Assembly: GCF_000730165.1 (NCBI RefSeq)
Contig: NZ_CP022112.1
Span: 1,218,001-1,282,000 of the forward strand
Direction of reading: 5' to 3'
DNA: 64,000 bases
Source of the DNA: Nitrospirillum viridazoti CBAmc
GTDB lineage: Bacteria > Pseudomonadota > Alphaproteobacteria > Azospirillales > Azospirillaceae
The stretch's first letter is position 1; the number at the start of each line of letters is the position of its first letter. The notes beneath the pieces were generated by a model, which worked only from the letters and a program-made list of their open reading frames with translations, was not told where the DNA came from and did no database searches. The position numbers and the translations under genes are program-made. Positions 9,469 to 19,568 of this stretch are shown in pieces.

Positions 9469-11481
9469 CTACAACTCAACTTCCGGATAGGTGTGCAGCA
9501 CGGTCCCCAGCGCCGCTTTCAGCGGCGCCAGCCAGGGCTCGAAACGCCGCCAATGGTCCAGCCCCTCGGTGAAGATGGGCTGGCGGACCTGCTCCGAACT
9601 GGGGGTGCGCACGGTGCGCCGGTTGTCCCAAAAGGCCAGGCAGCCGTCCTCGAACGGCAGGCCCAGATGCTCCAACAGCGCGTGGACCTCGTTTTCGGTG
9701 TCTGCCACCAGCCGTTCATAGACGACACGGTGCACGCTGCCGGGGGCCGCCCGGTCCACATGGGCCATGAGCGTTGCGTAGTCCGCGTAGTAACGCCCCA
9801 GTTCCATCAGGTCGTACGTGAAGGCCTGGCCGCGCGCGAAATGCTGCTTGTAGGCGGACCACCCGACACCCAGGGGATGCCGGCGGACATCGACGATCCG
9901 CGCCTTGGGCAGGATGGCGCGGATCAGCGCCACATGCATCCAGTTGTTCGGCATCTTGTCGATGAAGAAGGGTTTCGCCTCGTGCCGGTGCACCCGCGTC
10001 CGCGCGATGTATTCGGCGCCCAACGCCTGCAAGGCGTCGGGGGGCAGGTCATCCAGGCATTCCGGATACCGCCCGGCGGCAGCCCCCTTGCCGGGTGCTG
10101 CCAGCCGTGCGGCGATCGCCATCATGTCGGGCAGTTCGCTGGTGCCCTCGACCATGCTGTGGCTCGCCAGGATCTGCTCCACCAGGGTGGAACCCGAACG
10201 GGGCAGGCCGACGACGAAGATGGGGTCGGGCGCCAGGCAGCCACCGCGCGCCCGGTCCAGGAAGCCCCTGTCGACCATGGCGGCGATGCGGGCGCATTGG
10301 TCGTGCGTCTCATCCGGGTCGTAGCCCAGCTGGGCCCGGCGCAGGCGGTTGCCCTCGGCATAGGCCTGGAAGGCGGCCGCGTCGTCACCTCCCGCATCCT
10401 CAAGCGCCTTGCCCAGCGCGAAATGCAGGTGCAACCGGTTCTCGTCATCCGCCGTGGCCCGCAAGCCGCGCTCCATGGCCGCCCTGTCGTCCACGGAAAA
10501 GCGGAAGGTCTTGAGGTTGGCCAGGCTCCACCACGCCTCGCCCAGCGTGGGCTGCTGCTCAAGGGCGGTGCGATAGGCGGCGATGGCGTCGTCCACCCGG
10601 CCGATCGCCTTCAGGACATGGCCGTAGCTCATCCAGCCCTTGGCCTGCTGCGGGTGGCGGGCCAGAACGTGGGCGTACACGGCGGCGGCGGCCTCCTGGT
10701 CGCCGATGCGGACCAGCAGCGAGGCCTTGAGCATCAGCACCGACGGATTGTCCGGCTCAGCCGCCAGCAGATGCTCCACCTCGGCAAGGGCGTCGGCCGG
10801 CCGGTTGTGCCGTTGCAGCGTGCGGGCCAGCAACTCGCGGGCCGCGGTGAAGGCGGGCGCCAGTTCCAACGCGCGCCGCAGCAGGGTGATGGCATCGTCG
10901 TACCGGCCCAGGCGCACGGCCAGCTCCGCCATCATGCGGATGGCCGCTACGTCGGTGGGCTGGGCGCGCAACCGGTCCCGCAGTGCCCGCTCCGCCACGT
11001 TCAACCGGCCCTCGATCATGGCCATGGCGGCCTGGGCCAGGACGGGATCGCGGGTGGACGCCTTCACGCCGGCCAGGTGGGCCCGTTCCGCCTCCTCATG
11101 CTCGCCGGCGAGAGCCAGCGTGTCGGCCAGCGCCCGCCAGGCGGCGGCCAGGTCGGGGCTGAGAGCGCCGGCGCGACGCATTTCAATCAGGGCATCCGGA
11201 AGCTGGCCCAGGTCGCGCAGCGTCAGGCCCAGTTCCAGGGCCGTGGCGGCCGATTTCGGCTCCGCCGCGGCCAAGTGGCGGAGAACCTCCGCCGCCGCCT
11301 GGATGTCCCCCGCCAGCCTGAGGGCGCGGCCTTGGATCAGCCGCGCGCGCGGGTGGCCGGGCGCCGCGTCGAGCACTTCCGCGACCTGCGCGATGGCCAG
11401 GGCCGGGGCGCGATCAACCAGCGCGGCCGCGCGGTCCAGGGCCGCATCGATGGAAACCAGGGGCGGCGCGGCGCCGTTCAT
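9469..11481 (-). CDS. TPR-repeat sulfotransferase family protein
   Basis: About 670 residues from the ATG at 11481 (MNGAAPPLV). Residues about 20-350 are tetratricopeptide repeats (for example YDDAITLLRRALELAPAFTAARELLARTL). The C-terminal 250 residues are a sulfotransferase domain with the PAPS 5'-phosphosulfate loop FVVGLPRSGSTLVEQILASH and the 3'-phosphate segment ARIVDVRRHPLGVGWSAYKQHF. The frame is open to an ATG at 11616, but that start would begin beside the operator pair and adds 45 low-complexity residues, so 11481 is preferred. Such proteins often neighbour TonB receptors in alphaproteobacteria; the acceptor is unknown. It diverges from hutH across two HutC-like sites. Confidence 0.88.
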   Translation of the reverse strand: MNGAAPPLVSIDAALDRAAALVDRAPALAIAQVAEVLDAAPGHPRARLIQGRALRLAGDIQAAAEVLRHLAAAEPKSAATALELGLTLRDLGQLPDALIEMRRAGALSPDLAAAWRALADTLALAGEHEEAERAHLAGVKASTRDPVLAQAAMAMIEGRLNVAERALRDRLRAQPTDVAAIRMMAELAVRLGRYDDAITLLRRALELAPAFTAARELLARTLQRHNRPADALAEVEHLLAAEPDNPSVLMLKASLLVRIGDQEAAAAVYAHVLARHPQQAKGWMSYGHVLKAIGRVDDAIAAYRTALEQQPTLGEAWWSLANLKTFRFSVDDRAAMERGLRATADDENRLHLHFALGKALEDAGGDDAAAFQAYAEGNRLRRAQLGYDPDETHDQCARIAAMVDRGFLDRARGGCLAPDPIFVVGLPRSGSTLVEQILASHSMVEGTSELPDMMAIAARLAAPGKGAAAGRYPECLDDLPPDALQALGAEYIARTRVHRHEAKPFFIDKMPNNWMHVALIRAILPKARIVDVRRHPLGVGWSAYKQHFARGQAFTYDLMELGRYYADYATLMAHVDRAAPGSVHRVVYERLVADTENEVHALLEHLGLPFEDGCLAFWDNRRTVRTPSSEQVRQPIFTEGLDHWRRFEPWLAPLKAALGTVLHTYPEVEL

Positions 11482-11617
11482 GCGGCCCTCGCCTGCGGAC
11501 CGGGATGGGAGGGATATGCAAGGTCCGACATGGGATGCCAACTCCTGCTTCGTCTGGGATGGCCCATTTGTCCCAGCTGGGCCCGGTTCCGTTGCCGATG
11601 TCGCCTGTTCACGCATA

Positions 11618-11629
11618 TTGTCTATACAT
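11618..11629. promoter_or_regulatory. Putative HutC operator, distal site upstream of hutH
   Basis: TTGTCTATACAT is the inverted form of the hutI-hutF site (core TGTCTATACA). It lies about 90 bp upstream of the hutH ATG and between the divergent hutH and sulfotransferase genes. With the second site 25 bp away, a pair of HutC dimers could cover both promoters. HutC as the ligand is an inference. Confidence 0.62.
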
Positions 11630-11642
11630 TCCCGCTTCGATT

Positions 11643-11654
11643 TAGTCTATACAT
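11643..11654. promoter_or_regulatory. Putative HutC operator, proximal site upstream of hutH
   Basis: TAGTCTATACAT repeats the core TCTATACAT of the site at 11618 exactly 25 bp further downstream and on the same face. It lies 62 bp before the hutH ATG. The spacing and the shared nine bases argue against chance, but binding has not been shown. Confidence 0.6.
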
Positions 11655-11716
11655 AATTGCCAGATCGCGCTGCCCGCCGCATGAATCTTGCGACTTATGG
11701 ACCTGAGGAGCAAACA

Positions 11717-13207
11717 ATGACGCCATCCGTCCTGCTGAATGGTCCCCTGACCTGGCGCGACCTCAGCGCCGTCGCCCGGGGCAGCGAGCTGGTGCTGTCC
11801 CCGGACGCCTGGGCCCGCATCGGGAACGCCCATGCCGTGGTCGAGGCCATTGTGGCGCAGGGCATCCGGGCTTATGGCGTGAACACGGGGGTCGGCGCGC
11901 TGGTGAGCACGGTGGTGGATCGCGCCAAACAGCGCGACCTGTCCCGCAACCTGGTCATGAGCCATGCCTGTGGCATGGGACAGCCCCTGGAGACGGCCGC
12001 CGTGCGGGGCATCATCGCCGCCCAGATCAACAATTTCGCGCATGGCCGCTCCGGTGTGCGGCCCGACCTGGTGCAAGGCCTACTGACACTGCTGGCCCGG
12101 GGCTGCATACCGGAAGTGCCGTCACGCGGGTCGGTGGGCTATCTGACCCACATGGCCCATATCGGCCTGGTCCTCATTGGCGCCGGCTCGGCCTATATGG
12201 GCGACCGCCGCCTGTCGGGGCGGGAGGCGCTGGACACCATCGGCATGTCCCCCTTGGTGCTCGATTCCAAGGAAGGGCTGAGCCTGGTGAATGGCTCGCC
12301 CTGCGCCACCGGCCTGGGCGGCTATGCGCTATCACGGATTGAGCGGCTGCTGGCCGCGGCGGACGCCGTGGCGGCGCTGACGCTGGAGGCGCTGGGCGCC
12401 CAGATGTCGGCGTATGAGGCCCAGGTGCTGCAGGTACGGATGTCGAATGGGCTGCACCGCACGGGCGCCGCCCTGCGGAATTACCTGGCGGGCAGCCGCC
12501 GCCTGGAGCGCGCCGCGGGGACCCGTTTGCAGGACGCGCTCAGCCTGCGGGCCGTGCCGCATGTGCATGGTGCCGCCCGGGACGCCTTCGACGGCGCCTG
12601 TGCCGTGATCGACCGGGAACTGCAATCCGTCACGGACAACCCCATCGTCTCCGGCACGCCGGCGGCACCGGTCGTCGAGTCCGAGGCGCACGCCGTGGCC
12701 CCCGCGCTGGCCATCGCCCTGGACTCGTTGGCCATCGCCATCGCGCATCTCGGCGCCATCTCCGAACGTCATACCGACCGGCTGGTCAATCCGCTGGTCA
12801 GCGGCCTTCCCCCTTTCCTGGCCAGCGATCCCGGCGCCACCACCGGCTTCATGATCGCGCAGTACACCGCGTCAGCGCTGGTGGCGGACAACCGCCGCCT
12901 GTGCGCGCCCGCCAGCCTCGACGGCGGCATCAACTCCGCGCTGCAGGAGGATTACCTGGCCCATCCCACGGCGGCGGCCACCAAACTGCTGGCCGTCATC
13001 GACAACACTGAATACATCCTGGGAATTGAACTGCTGGCGGCGACCGAGGCGCATGACCTGGCGGTTGATCCGGCGGACCGCGCGCCCGGCACCGCCGCCA
13101 TCCACGATCATGTGCGCGCCTGCGTCGGCCGTTATCGCGATGATCGGCCGTTGGCCGATCACCTCAATATCGGCGCCGACATCATCCGAAATGGCCTGCC
13201 GGCGTGA
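11717..13207 (+). CDS. hutH: HutH-like aromatic amino acid lyase without the MIO-forming ASG triad
   Basis: A 496-residue member of the histidase/phenylalanine ammonia-lyase family. The ATG at 11717 follows GAGGAGCAAACA. Family features are RAYGVNTGVG (52-60), the conserved His in VMSHACGMGQPL, EGLSLVNGSPCATG, LQDALSLRAVPHVHGA, SVTDNPIV, TTGFMIAQYTASAL and NSALQEDYLAHPT. Canonical members have GSVGASGDLAPLAHMA; here GSVG (138-141) runs directly into YLTHMAHIG, with the three cofactor-forming residues absent and the next residues changed. The codons are in frame with no sign of a local frameshift. Histidase activity is therefore doubtful even though the gene carries hut-type operators. A second, canonical hutH may lie outside the window. 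Some pseudomonads carry two hutH paralogues. Confidence 0.85.
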   Translation: MTPSVLLNGPLTWRDLSAVARGSELVLSPDAWARIGNAHAVVEAIVAQGIRAYGVNTGVGALVSTVVDRAKQRDLSRNLVMSHACGMGQPLETAAVRGIIAAQINNFAHGRSGVRPDLVQGLLTLLARGCIPEVPSRGSVGYLTHMAHIGLVLIGAGSAYMGDRRLSGREALDTIGMSPLVLDSKEGLSLVNGSPCATGLGGYALSRIERLLAAADAVAALTLEALGAQMSAYEAQVLQVRMSNGLHRTGAALRNYLAGSRRLERAAGTRLQDALSLRAVPHVHGAARDAFDGACAVIDRELQSVTDNPIVSGTPAAPVVESEAHAVAPALAIALDSLAIAIAHLGAISERHTDRLVNPLVSGLPPFLASDPGATTGFMIAQYTASALVADNRRLCAPASLDGGINSALQEDYLAHPTAAATKLLAVIDNTEYILGIELLAATEAHDLAVDPADRAPGTAAIHDHVRACVGRYRDDRPLADHLNIGADIIRNGLPA

Positions 13208-13215
13208 ATGGGCAC

Positions 13216-14130
13216 CTAGCGCGGCACCGCCATCACCCTGTCGCCGCCCATGCCGGCGTTGGCCAGTTCCCGTTCCGCCTGGGTGAAACCATAGGCCGGC
13301 ACGATCTCGTCGCTGCGGTCGGAGATGCCGTCCCAATTGGCCACCACCTTCTCGCCCGCGCCAGCGCCCGCCCCGATATAGCGGCCAGCCGTCAGGGTGA
13401 CGCTGGCCGTGGCGAAATGGCCGGCACCCGCGCAGAGGATGGCGCGGGTGGGCGCGTCCTCACCCGCCAGCGCCAGAAGGCCGGGGCTGACCAGGCTGGG
13501 CGCCAGCAGATCCAGGCTGTTCTCCGACAGCACGCCGTGGGTCATCTGCGTCGCCGCCGTCGGGGCCAGGCAATTGATCCGGATGCCGTATTTCTCACCC
13601 TCGATGGCCAGGGTCTGCATCAGCCCCACCAGCGCCATCTTGGCCGCACCGTAATTGGCCTGGCCGAAATTGCCATAGAGGCCGGATGACGACGTGGTCA
13701 TGACGATGCGGCCATAGCGCTGCTCCCGCATGATGTCCCACACCGCCTTGGCGCAGATGAACGCCCCGGTCAGGTGCACATCCACCACCAGGCGGAAATC
13801 ATCCAGGTTCATCTTGGCGAAGCTCTTGTCGCGCAGGATGCCGGCATTGTTCACCAGGACGTCGACGCGGCCCCAGGTATCCATGACCCGCGCCACCATG
13901 GCCGCCACCCCCGCCTCGTCCGTCACCGACGCGGCGATGGCGATGGCTTGGCCCCCCTGCGCGGCAATCTCCGCCGCCACCGCGTCGGCGGCAGCCTGTG
14001 CCAGGTCATTCACGACCACCCGCGCGCCCTGCCCCGCCAGGTACAGGGCATGGGCGCGCCCCAGGCCCCCACCGGCCCCGGTGATGATAGCGACCCGCCC
14101 CTCCAGCGACATGCGTTCCCCCTTCGCCAT
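13216..14130 (-). CDS. SDR family oxidoreductase, hydroxyacyl-CoA dehydrogenase type
   Basis: About 304 residues. The Rossmann NAD(P) motif is TGAGGGLGRAHALYLAGQGARVVVND, with NNAGILRDKSF and the catalytic SSSG...YGAAK (NYGAAKMALVGLMQ). This pattern resembles the dehydrogenase half of MFE-2 (3-hydroxyacyl-CoA dehydrogenase), which oxidises 3-hydroxyacyl-CoA during beta-oxidation. The start MAKGERMSLEGR at 14130 follows GGGAGAACGAA; MSLEGR at 14112, after GGGGGAACGC, is an alternative. It converges on hutH with 8 bp between stops and lies downstream of the module A TetR gene after an 85-bp gap that holds an operator-like half site. It probably acts with the ligase and esterase of module A. Confidence 0.9.
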   Translation of the reverse strand: MAKGERMSLEGRVAIITGAGGGLGRAHALYLAGQGARVVVNDLAQAAADAVAAEIAAQGGQAIAIAASVTDEAGVAAMVARVMDTWGRVDVLVNNAGILRDKSFAKMNLDDFRLVVDVHLTGAFICAKAVWDIMREQRYGRIVMTTSSSGLYGNFGQANYGAAKMALVGLMQTLAIEGEKYGIRINCLAPTAATQMTHGVLSENSLDLLAPSLVSPGLLALAGEDAPTRAILCAGAGHFATASVTLTAGRYIGAGAGAGEKVVANWDGISDRSDEIVPAYGFTQAERELANAGMGGDRVMAVPR

Positions 14131-14155
14131 TTCGTTCTCCCATATTTGCATTTTC

Positions 14156-14178
14156 ATCTAACTCTCTGGTGAGTGAAT
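14156..14178. promoter_or_regulatory. Imperfect operator-like inverted repeat upstream of the module A SDR gene
   Basis: Read on the minus strand it begins ATTCACTCACC, close to the left half ATTCACTCTCA of the palindrome upstream of the module A TonB receptor at 21902. The other half (ATCTAACTCTC) is weaker. It lies 25-50 bp upstream of the SDR start. It could be a second site for the module A TetR regulator. Confidence 0.4.
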
Positions 14179-14215
14179 AAAATGATGGCGGTCTGCTTCA
14201 ACGCGGCCCAGGCCC

Positions 14216-14905
14216 TCAGGACTCCTGTCGCCGCTGCCTGCAGACCTCCAGGAAGCCGGCGGCCATGAACGAGGCCATGCGCGCCTTGACCGCCGCGAAA
14301 TCGTCAGACTTGCACAAGCCCCCCGACAGCTTGTCGATGCGCCCCGTGCGCGCCAGCGTCAGCAACAGGGCGCCGGTGACGAAGTGATAGCCCCAGAAGA
14401 TGTCTTCCTCCGGACTGTCCGGCAGGGCCTTCTTCAACAGACCGATCAGGCGCAGCACAACAGGGTCGAAGTGCTGGTCCATCAGCTCCGCCCCCCATTC
14501 CGGGGTGTTGGCCACCTGCGCGCCCAGGGCGGCATAGTTCTTCCAGCCATCGCCCCCCTTGATGTACAGGTCCAGGTCGGTGTCGAGGAAAGCGTGCAGC
14601 GCGCCCTCCACCGTGGGCTTGCCGCCGGTGGCCGCATCATATTCGTCCAGCGCCTTCATGCGTCGGGTGCTGGTGACCTCCGCGCGACGGGCAAAGACCG
14701 CATCGAACAACTTCTTCTTGTCTTCGAAGTAATAGTTCAACAGCGTATGATGCACGCCGACGCGCTTGGCCACATCCTTCAACGTGACGCCGTAGAGCCC
14801 ATGCTTGGAGAAAAGATACTCGGCCTCATCGAGGATCTGCTCCATCATCTCGGCGCGCTGCTCGGCCTTGGTCGAGCGCCGACGCGGTTTCACCTGTTCA
14901 CTCAC
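14216..14905 (-). CDS. TetR family regulator of module A
   Basis: A 229-residue regulator from a GTG at 14905 (VSEQVKPRRR), preceded by GGAAG. This start is chosen because it aligns residue for residue with the module B paralogue (MSNTDQPTRAR), which is also 229 residues. The N-terminal helix-turn-helix is GVTLKDVAKRVGVHHTLLNYYFEDKKKLFDAVFARR. The ligand-binding part contains GGDGWKNYAALGAQVANTPEWGAELMDQHFDPVVLRLI and ends in SFMAAGFLEVCRQ, a pattern shared with the regulators at 32.7 kb and 61.7 kb. It is last in the operon TonB receptor-MFS-esterase-ligase-TetR. An acyl-CoA or aromatic acid effector is plausible but not shown. Confidence 0.92.
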   Translation of the reverse strand: MSEQVKPRRRSTKAEQRAEMMEQILDEAEYLFSKHGLYGVTLKDVAKRVGVHHTLLNYYFEDKKKLFDAVFARRAEVTSTRRMKALDEYDAATGGKPTVEGALHAFLDTDLDLYIKGGDGWKNYAALGAQVANTPEWGAELMDQHFDPVVLRLIGLLKKALPDSPEEDIFWGYHFVTGALLLTLARTGRIDKLSGGLCKSDDFAAVKARMASFMAAGFLEVCRQRRQES

Positions 14906-14965
14906 CACGCAATCTTCCGTCCTGACGTGTGCCCCGGATGGCACGCGCGCCACCCGTTCCTTCAA

Positions 14966-16545
<1,580 letters not shown>

Positions 16546-16546
<1 letters not shown>

Positions 16547-18195
16547 CACGGGCAACCCGCGGTCTTGGCCGGAAGGACCGGGGACATGATGCCGGTGTTC
16601 CAGTTCCACGGCAGGGTGCCGGCGGCGTGGCGGCGGCAGACCGTCGCCTCGTGCAGCGCGTACATGCCGGGCATCAGGTGGGTCTCCGGCTGCGGCGTGG
16701 CGGCGAAATGCATGTAGGCCGCGGCGCCGTCGTAGGGTTGCCATGCCGGCTGGCCGGCCGCGCTGGGCGTGCCGGTGCGGGCAAAGGAGGTCCAGTAATC
16801 CATCATCGCATCCGAAAAGCGGGCTTCGGCCGGGGCGTCCGCCACCTTGGGCCAGTACGGCGGCGTGCCGTGGGCGGTGCCGAAAACGTAGGGGATTTCC
16901 GAGGCGTGGAAGCCGTGCAGGCCCTTGGCGTCCGCCTCGGGATAACCGTGGTCGAACAGATAGAGGAACGCCGGCTGGCCCAGCGCCGTCTGCTTGATCG
17001 CCAGGCGCTCTGACGTCCAGGCGTAGAGCGCGTCGCGGGTGTTGGCCAGGATGCTCTCGCCCATGTCGCTGGCGGGATATAGCGCCAGGTAGGCGTCGGC
17101 CAGGTCGCCGTACTGGTGGCGGATGGCCGTTTCATAGGTCGCGGCGTCGGTCGGCGGTGGTGGCGCCAGGAACCGCAGAGACCGGATCTCTCCGCTGTTG
17201 AAGCCGACCAGCAGGGGTACGGGCGCCTGCCGCCCCTGGTCGAACACATCGACCAGCTGGCCGGTCAGGACGTGGCCGTCGATGTTGCCCCAGGGACCGT
17301 AGCCGGCCTTGACGGCCGCGACGGTCAAGGCTTCGGCGTCCATGCCGCGTAACGCCGCGACGTCGGCGGCGCCGACCGCCGCCGCCAGCCGCCTGCCATT
17401 CTCCTCCGCCGACTGTTCGCCGTAGCGGGCCTCCTTCAGCGTCGGGGTGGAGATCATATAGGCGCTCTGCGCGATGGCCTTGGCGAACAGGTCGCGGGCC
17501 GGTGGCGACGCCATCAAGTACATGACGCTGAGCGCGCCGGCGGATTCACCGGCGACGGTCACGTTGGCGGGGTCGCCACCAAAGGCGCCGATGTTGCGCT
17601 GGACCCAGCGCAGGGCCTCGATCTGGTCCAGCAGGCCGTAGTTACCGGAAACGCCGTCCGGAGATTCAGCGCTCAGATCCGGATGGGCCAGGTAGCCCAG
17701 GACGCCCAAGCGATAGTTGATGGAAACGACGATCACGCCGTGTTCCGCCAGGCGGGTGCCGTCGTACAGCCCCTCGCTGCTGGCGCCGCCCACCAGGGCG
17801 CCCCCGTGGATCCACACCAGCACCGGCGCCCTTTTCGCCGCCTTCGGCGCCCAGACTTTCAGCGACAGGCAGTCCTCGCCCATTTTCGCCGGCGGGTCGG
17901 CATAAAGGCTGCCGGGGCGGGGCGGCGGCTGTACGCAGGCGGCGCCGAAATCATGGGCCGGTCGCACGCCCGTCCAGGACGGGACCGGCACCGGCGGCTT
18001 CCACCGCAGCGGCCCGACCGGGGGCTGGGCGTAGGGTATGCCCTTGAACACGGCCAGGTCGCCCACGACCTGACCTTCGACCAAGCCCACCGGGGCGTTG
18101 ACGACGGGCCCACCCGGGGCGGCGCTGGCGGAAGTGGCGTGGGCGAGAAGCAGCACGGCGGCGCAGACGCCCATGCGCAGAAGCGGACGCATCAT
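16546..18195 (-). CDS. Secreted type-B carboxylesterase of module A
   Basis: A 549-residue alpha/beta hydrolase with an N-terminal signal peptide (LRMGVCAAVLLLAHATSASA). The oxyanion region is VLVWIHGGALVGG, the nucleophile elbow GESAG is at 216-220 (Ser218), the acidic residue is in LLVGFNSGEIRSL, and the histidine is in GFHASEIPYVFG. It would hydrolyse an ester in the periplasm, releasing an acid for the next gene, the acyl-CoA ligase. The start MMRPLL at 18195 overlaps the MFS stop (ATGA). Cysteines in ACVQPPP and EDCLSLKVW fit the conserved disulfide of the family. The substrate is unknown. Confidence 0.93.
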
Positions 18196-19568
18196 CGATC
18201 TCCAGTCCGGGCCCCTTCCTTCCGCAACACCCGCGCCAGGGCCAGGAACAGCAGGACGGCCAGGCCATAGAAGGGGACGAGCGTGTAGAAGGCGAGTTGC
18301 AGCGAGTGGTGGGGGTGTGTGGCGTGAAACAGGTCGCTGACCGCGCCCAGATAGGTGGGACCAAAGCCCAGGCCGATCAGGTTCATGACCAGCAGCAGCA
18401 AGGCGCCGGACAACACGCGCTGGTCGGGCCGCACCTCCTCCTGCACCAGGGCGACGGCCGGCGACAGGTAGAAGTAGTTGAAGAAGGTTGGGCCGGCCAG
18501 GAACAGCAGCGCCAGGGGCCAGGACGGCGCCCAGATGAAGCCGACGAAGAAGGGCACCGCCGCGCACAGGGCCACTGCCGGCACCAGCGCGTAGCTGTGC
18601 CTGGCCCGGGCGGCGAACCGGTCGATCAACCGGCCGGAGACGTACATGCCGGCGCTGACGCCGATGCCGATCAACAGGGCGTAGTAGATCGCCACCTGGC
18701 CCAGGGCCATGCCCTTTTCCCGCATCAGGAACAAGGTGGTGAAGTTCAGCAGGGCATAGGTGACGAACTGGGTGGCGCCGGTCGCCAGCGCCACCAGCAG
18801 CAGCGCCGGGCGGGTGAAGAACATTCGCACCGTTTCCCAGAACCCGGCCTTCGCCGATGGCGTGACCGGGCCGGCCGGCACCGACGCCACCGGGCCGACG
18901 ACGTCCAGCCCCCCTCGGCGTGGTTCGCGCACCAGCAGGTACACGGCCAGCGCCGTGACGACACCGACGGCGCCCAGCAGTTGGAAGGCGCTGCGCCAGT
19001 TATAGGCGGCGGCGATGGCGGCCCCGAAGGCCACCCCCAGGGCCTGGCCCAGCGGCGGGCCGAAGTTGTACAACCCCAGCGCCGTGCCGCGCCGGCCCGG
19101 GCCGAAATAGTCGGAGATGATGGCGTAGGAGGGCGGCACGCCGCCCGCCTCCCCCACCCCCACGGTCATGCGCGCCAGCACCAGCTGCGGATAGGTCGAG
19201 GCCATGCCGCAGGCCACCGTGGCCGCACTCCACAACGCGCAGGCGATGGACAGCACCCGCACCCGGTTAGTTCGGTCGGCCAGCCAGGCCACGGGGATGG
19301 AGATGAAGCAATAGAACAGAGCGAAGTAGAGCCCGCTGATCAGGCCCAACTGGCCGTCGGTGACCTTCAGGTCATCCTGGATGGGCTTGGCCAGGATGGA
19401 CAGCAACTGCCGATCCAGGAAATTCAGGACATAGACGAAGCAGAGCATGCCCAGCACGAACCAGGCGCGTGCCCCCGGCCGCGCGGACGGCGCGACCGGG
19501 GAGGTGGTGCCGGCGTCGGCCGCCGGCGGCGCAAGCGTCTCGGGCACCGCCATCACCTCAAATCCCAT
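18192..19568 (-). CDS. MFS transporter of module A
   Basis: A 458-residue major facilitator with 12 predicted hydrophobic segments and the spinster/hexuronate-type pattern MLCFVYVLNFLDRQLLSILAKPIQDDLKVTDGQLGLISGLYFALFY, then WLADRTNRVRVLSIACALWS and RMTVGVGEAGGVPPSYAIISDYFGPGRRGTALGLYNFG. It probably carries the acid released by the esterase, or the intact ester, across the inner membrane. The ATG at 19568 overlaps the receptor stop by 11 bp; MAVPETL at 19553 is an alternative. It is second in the module A operon. Confidence 0.92.
   Translation of the reverse strand: MGFEVMAVPETLAPPAADAGTTSPVAPSARPGARAWFVLGMLCFVYVLNFLDRQLLSILAKPIQDDLKVTDGQLGLISGLYFALFYCFISIPVAWLADRTNRVRVLSIACALWSAATVACGMASTYPQLVLARMTVGVGEAGGVPPSYAIISDYFGPGRRGTALGLYNFGPPLGQALGVAFGAAIAAAYNWRSAFQLLGAVGVVTALAVYLLVREPRRGGLDVVGPVASVPAGPVTPSAKAGFWETVRMFFTRPALLLVALATGATQFVTYALLNFTTLFLMREKGMALGQVAIYYALLIGIGVSAGMYVSGRLIDRFAARARHSYALVPAVALCAAVPFFVGFIWAPSWPLALLFLAGPTFFNYFYLSPAVALVQEEVRPDQRVLSGALLLLVMNLIGLGFGPTYLGAVSDLFHATHPHHSLQLAFYTLVPFYGLAVLLFLALARVLRKEGARTGDR

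Noticed and set aside
11482-11616. An N-terminal extension of the TPR-sulfotransferase starting at an ATG at 11616.
   Set aside because: This start would lie three bases from a HutC-like operator with no room for a promoter or ribosome-binding site, and the extra residues look non-coding (many Ser, Gly and Pro).
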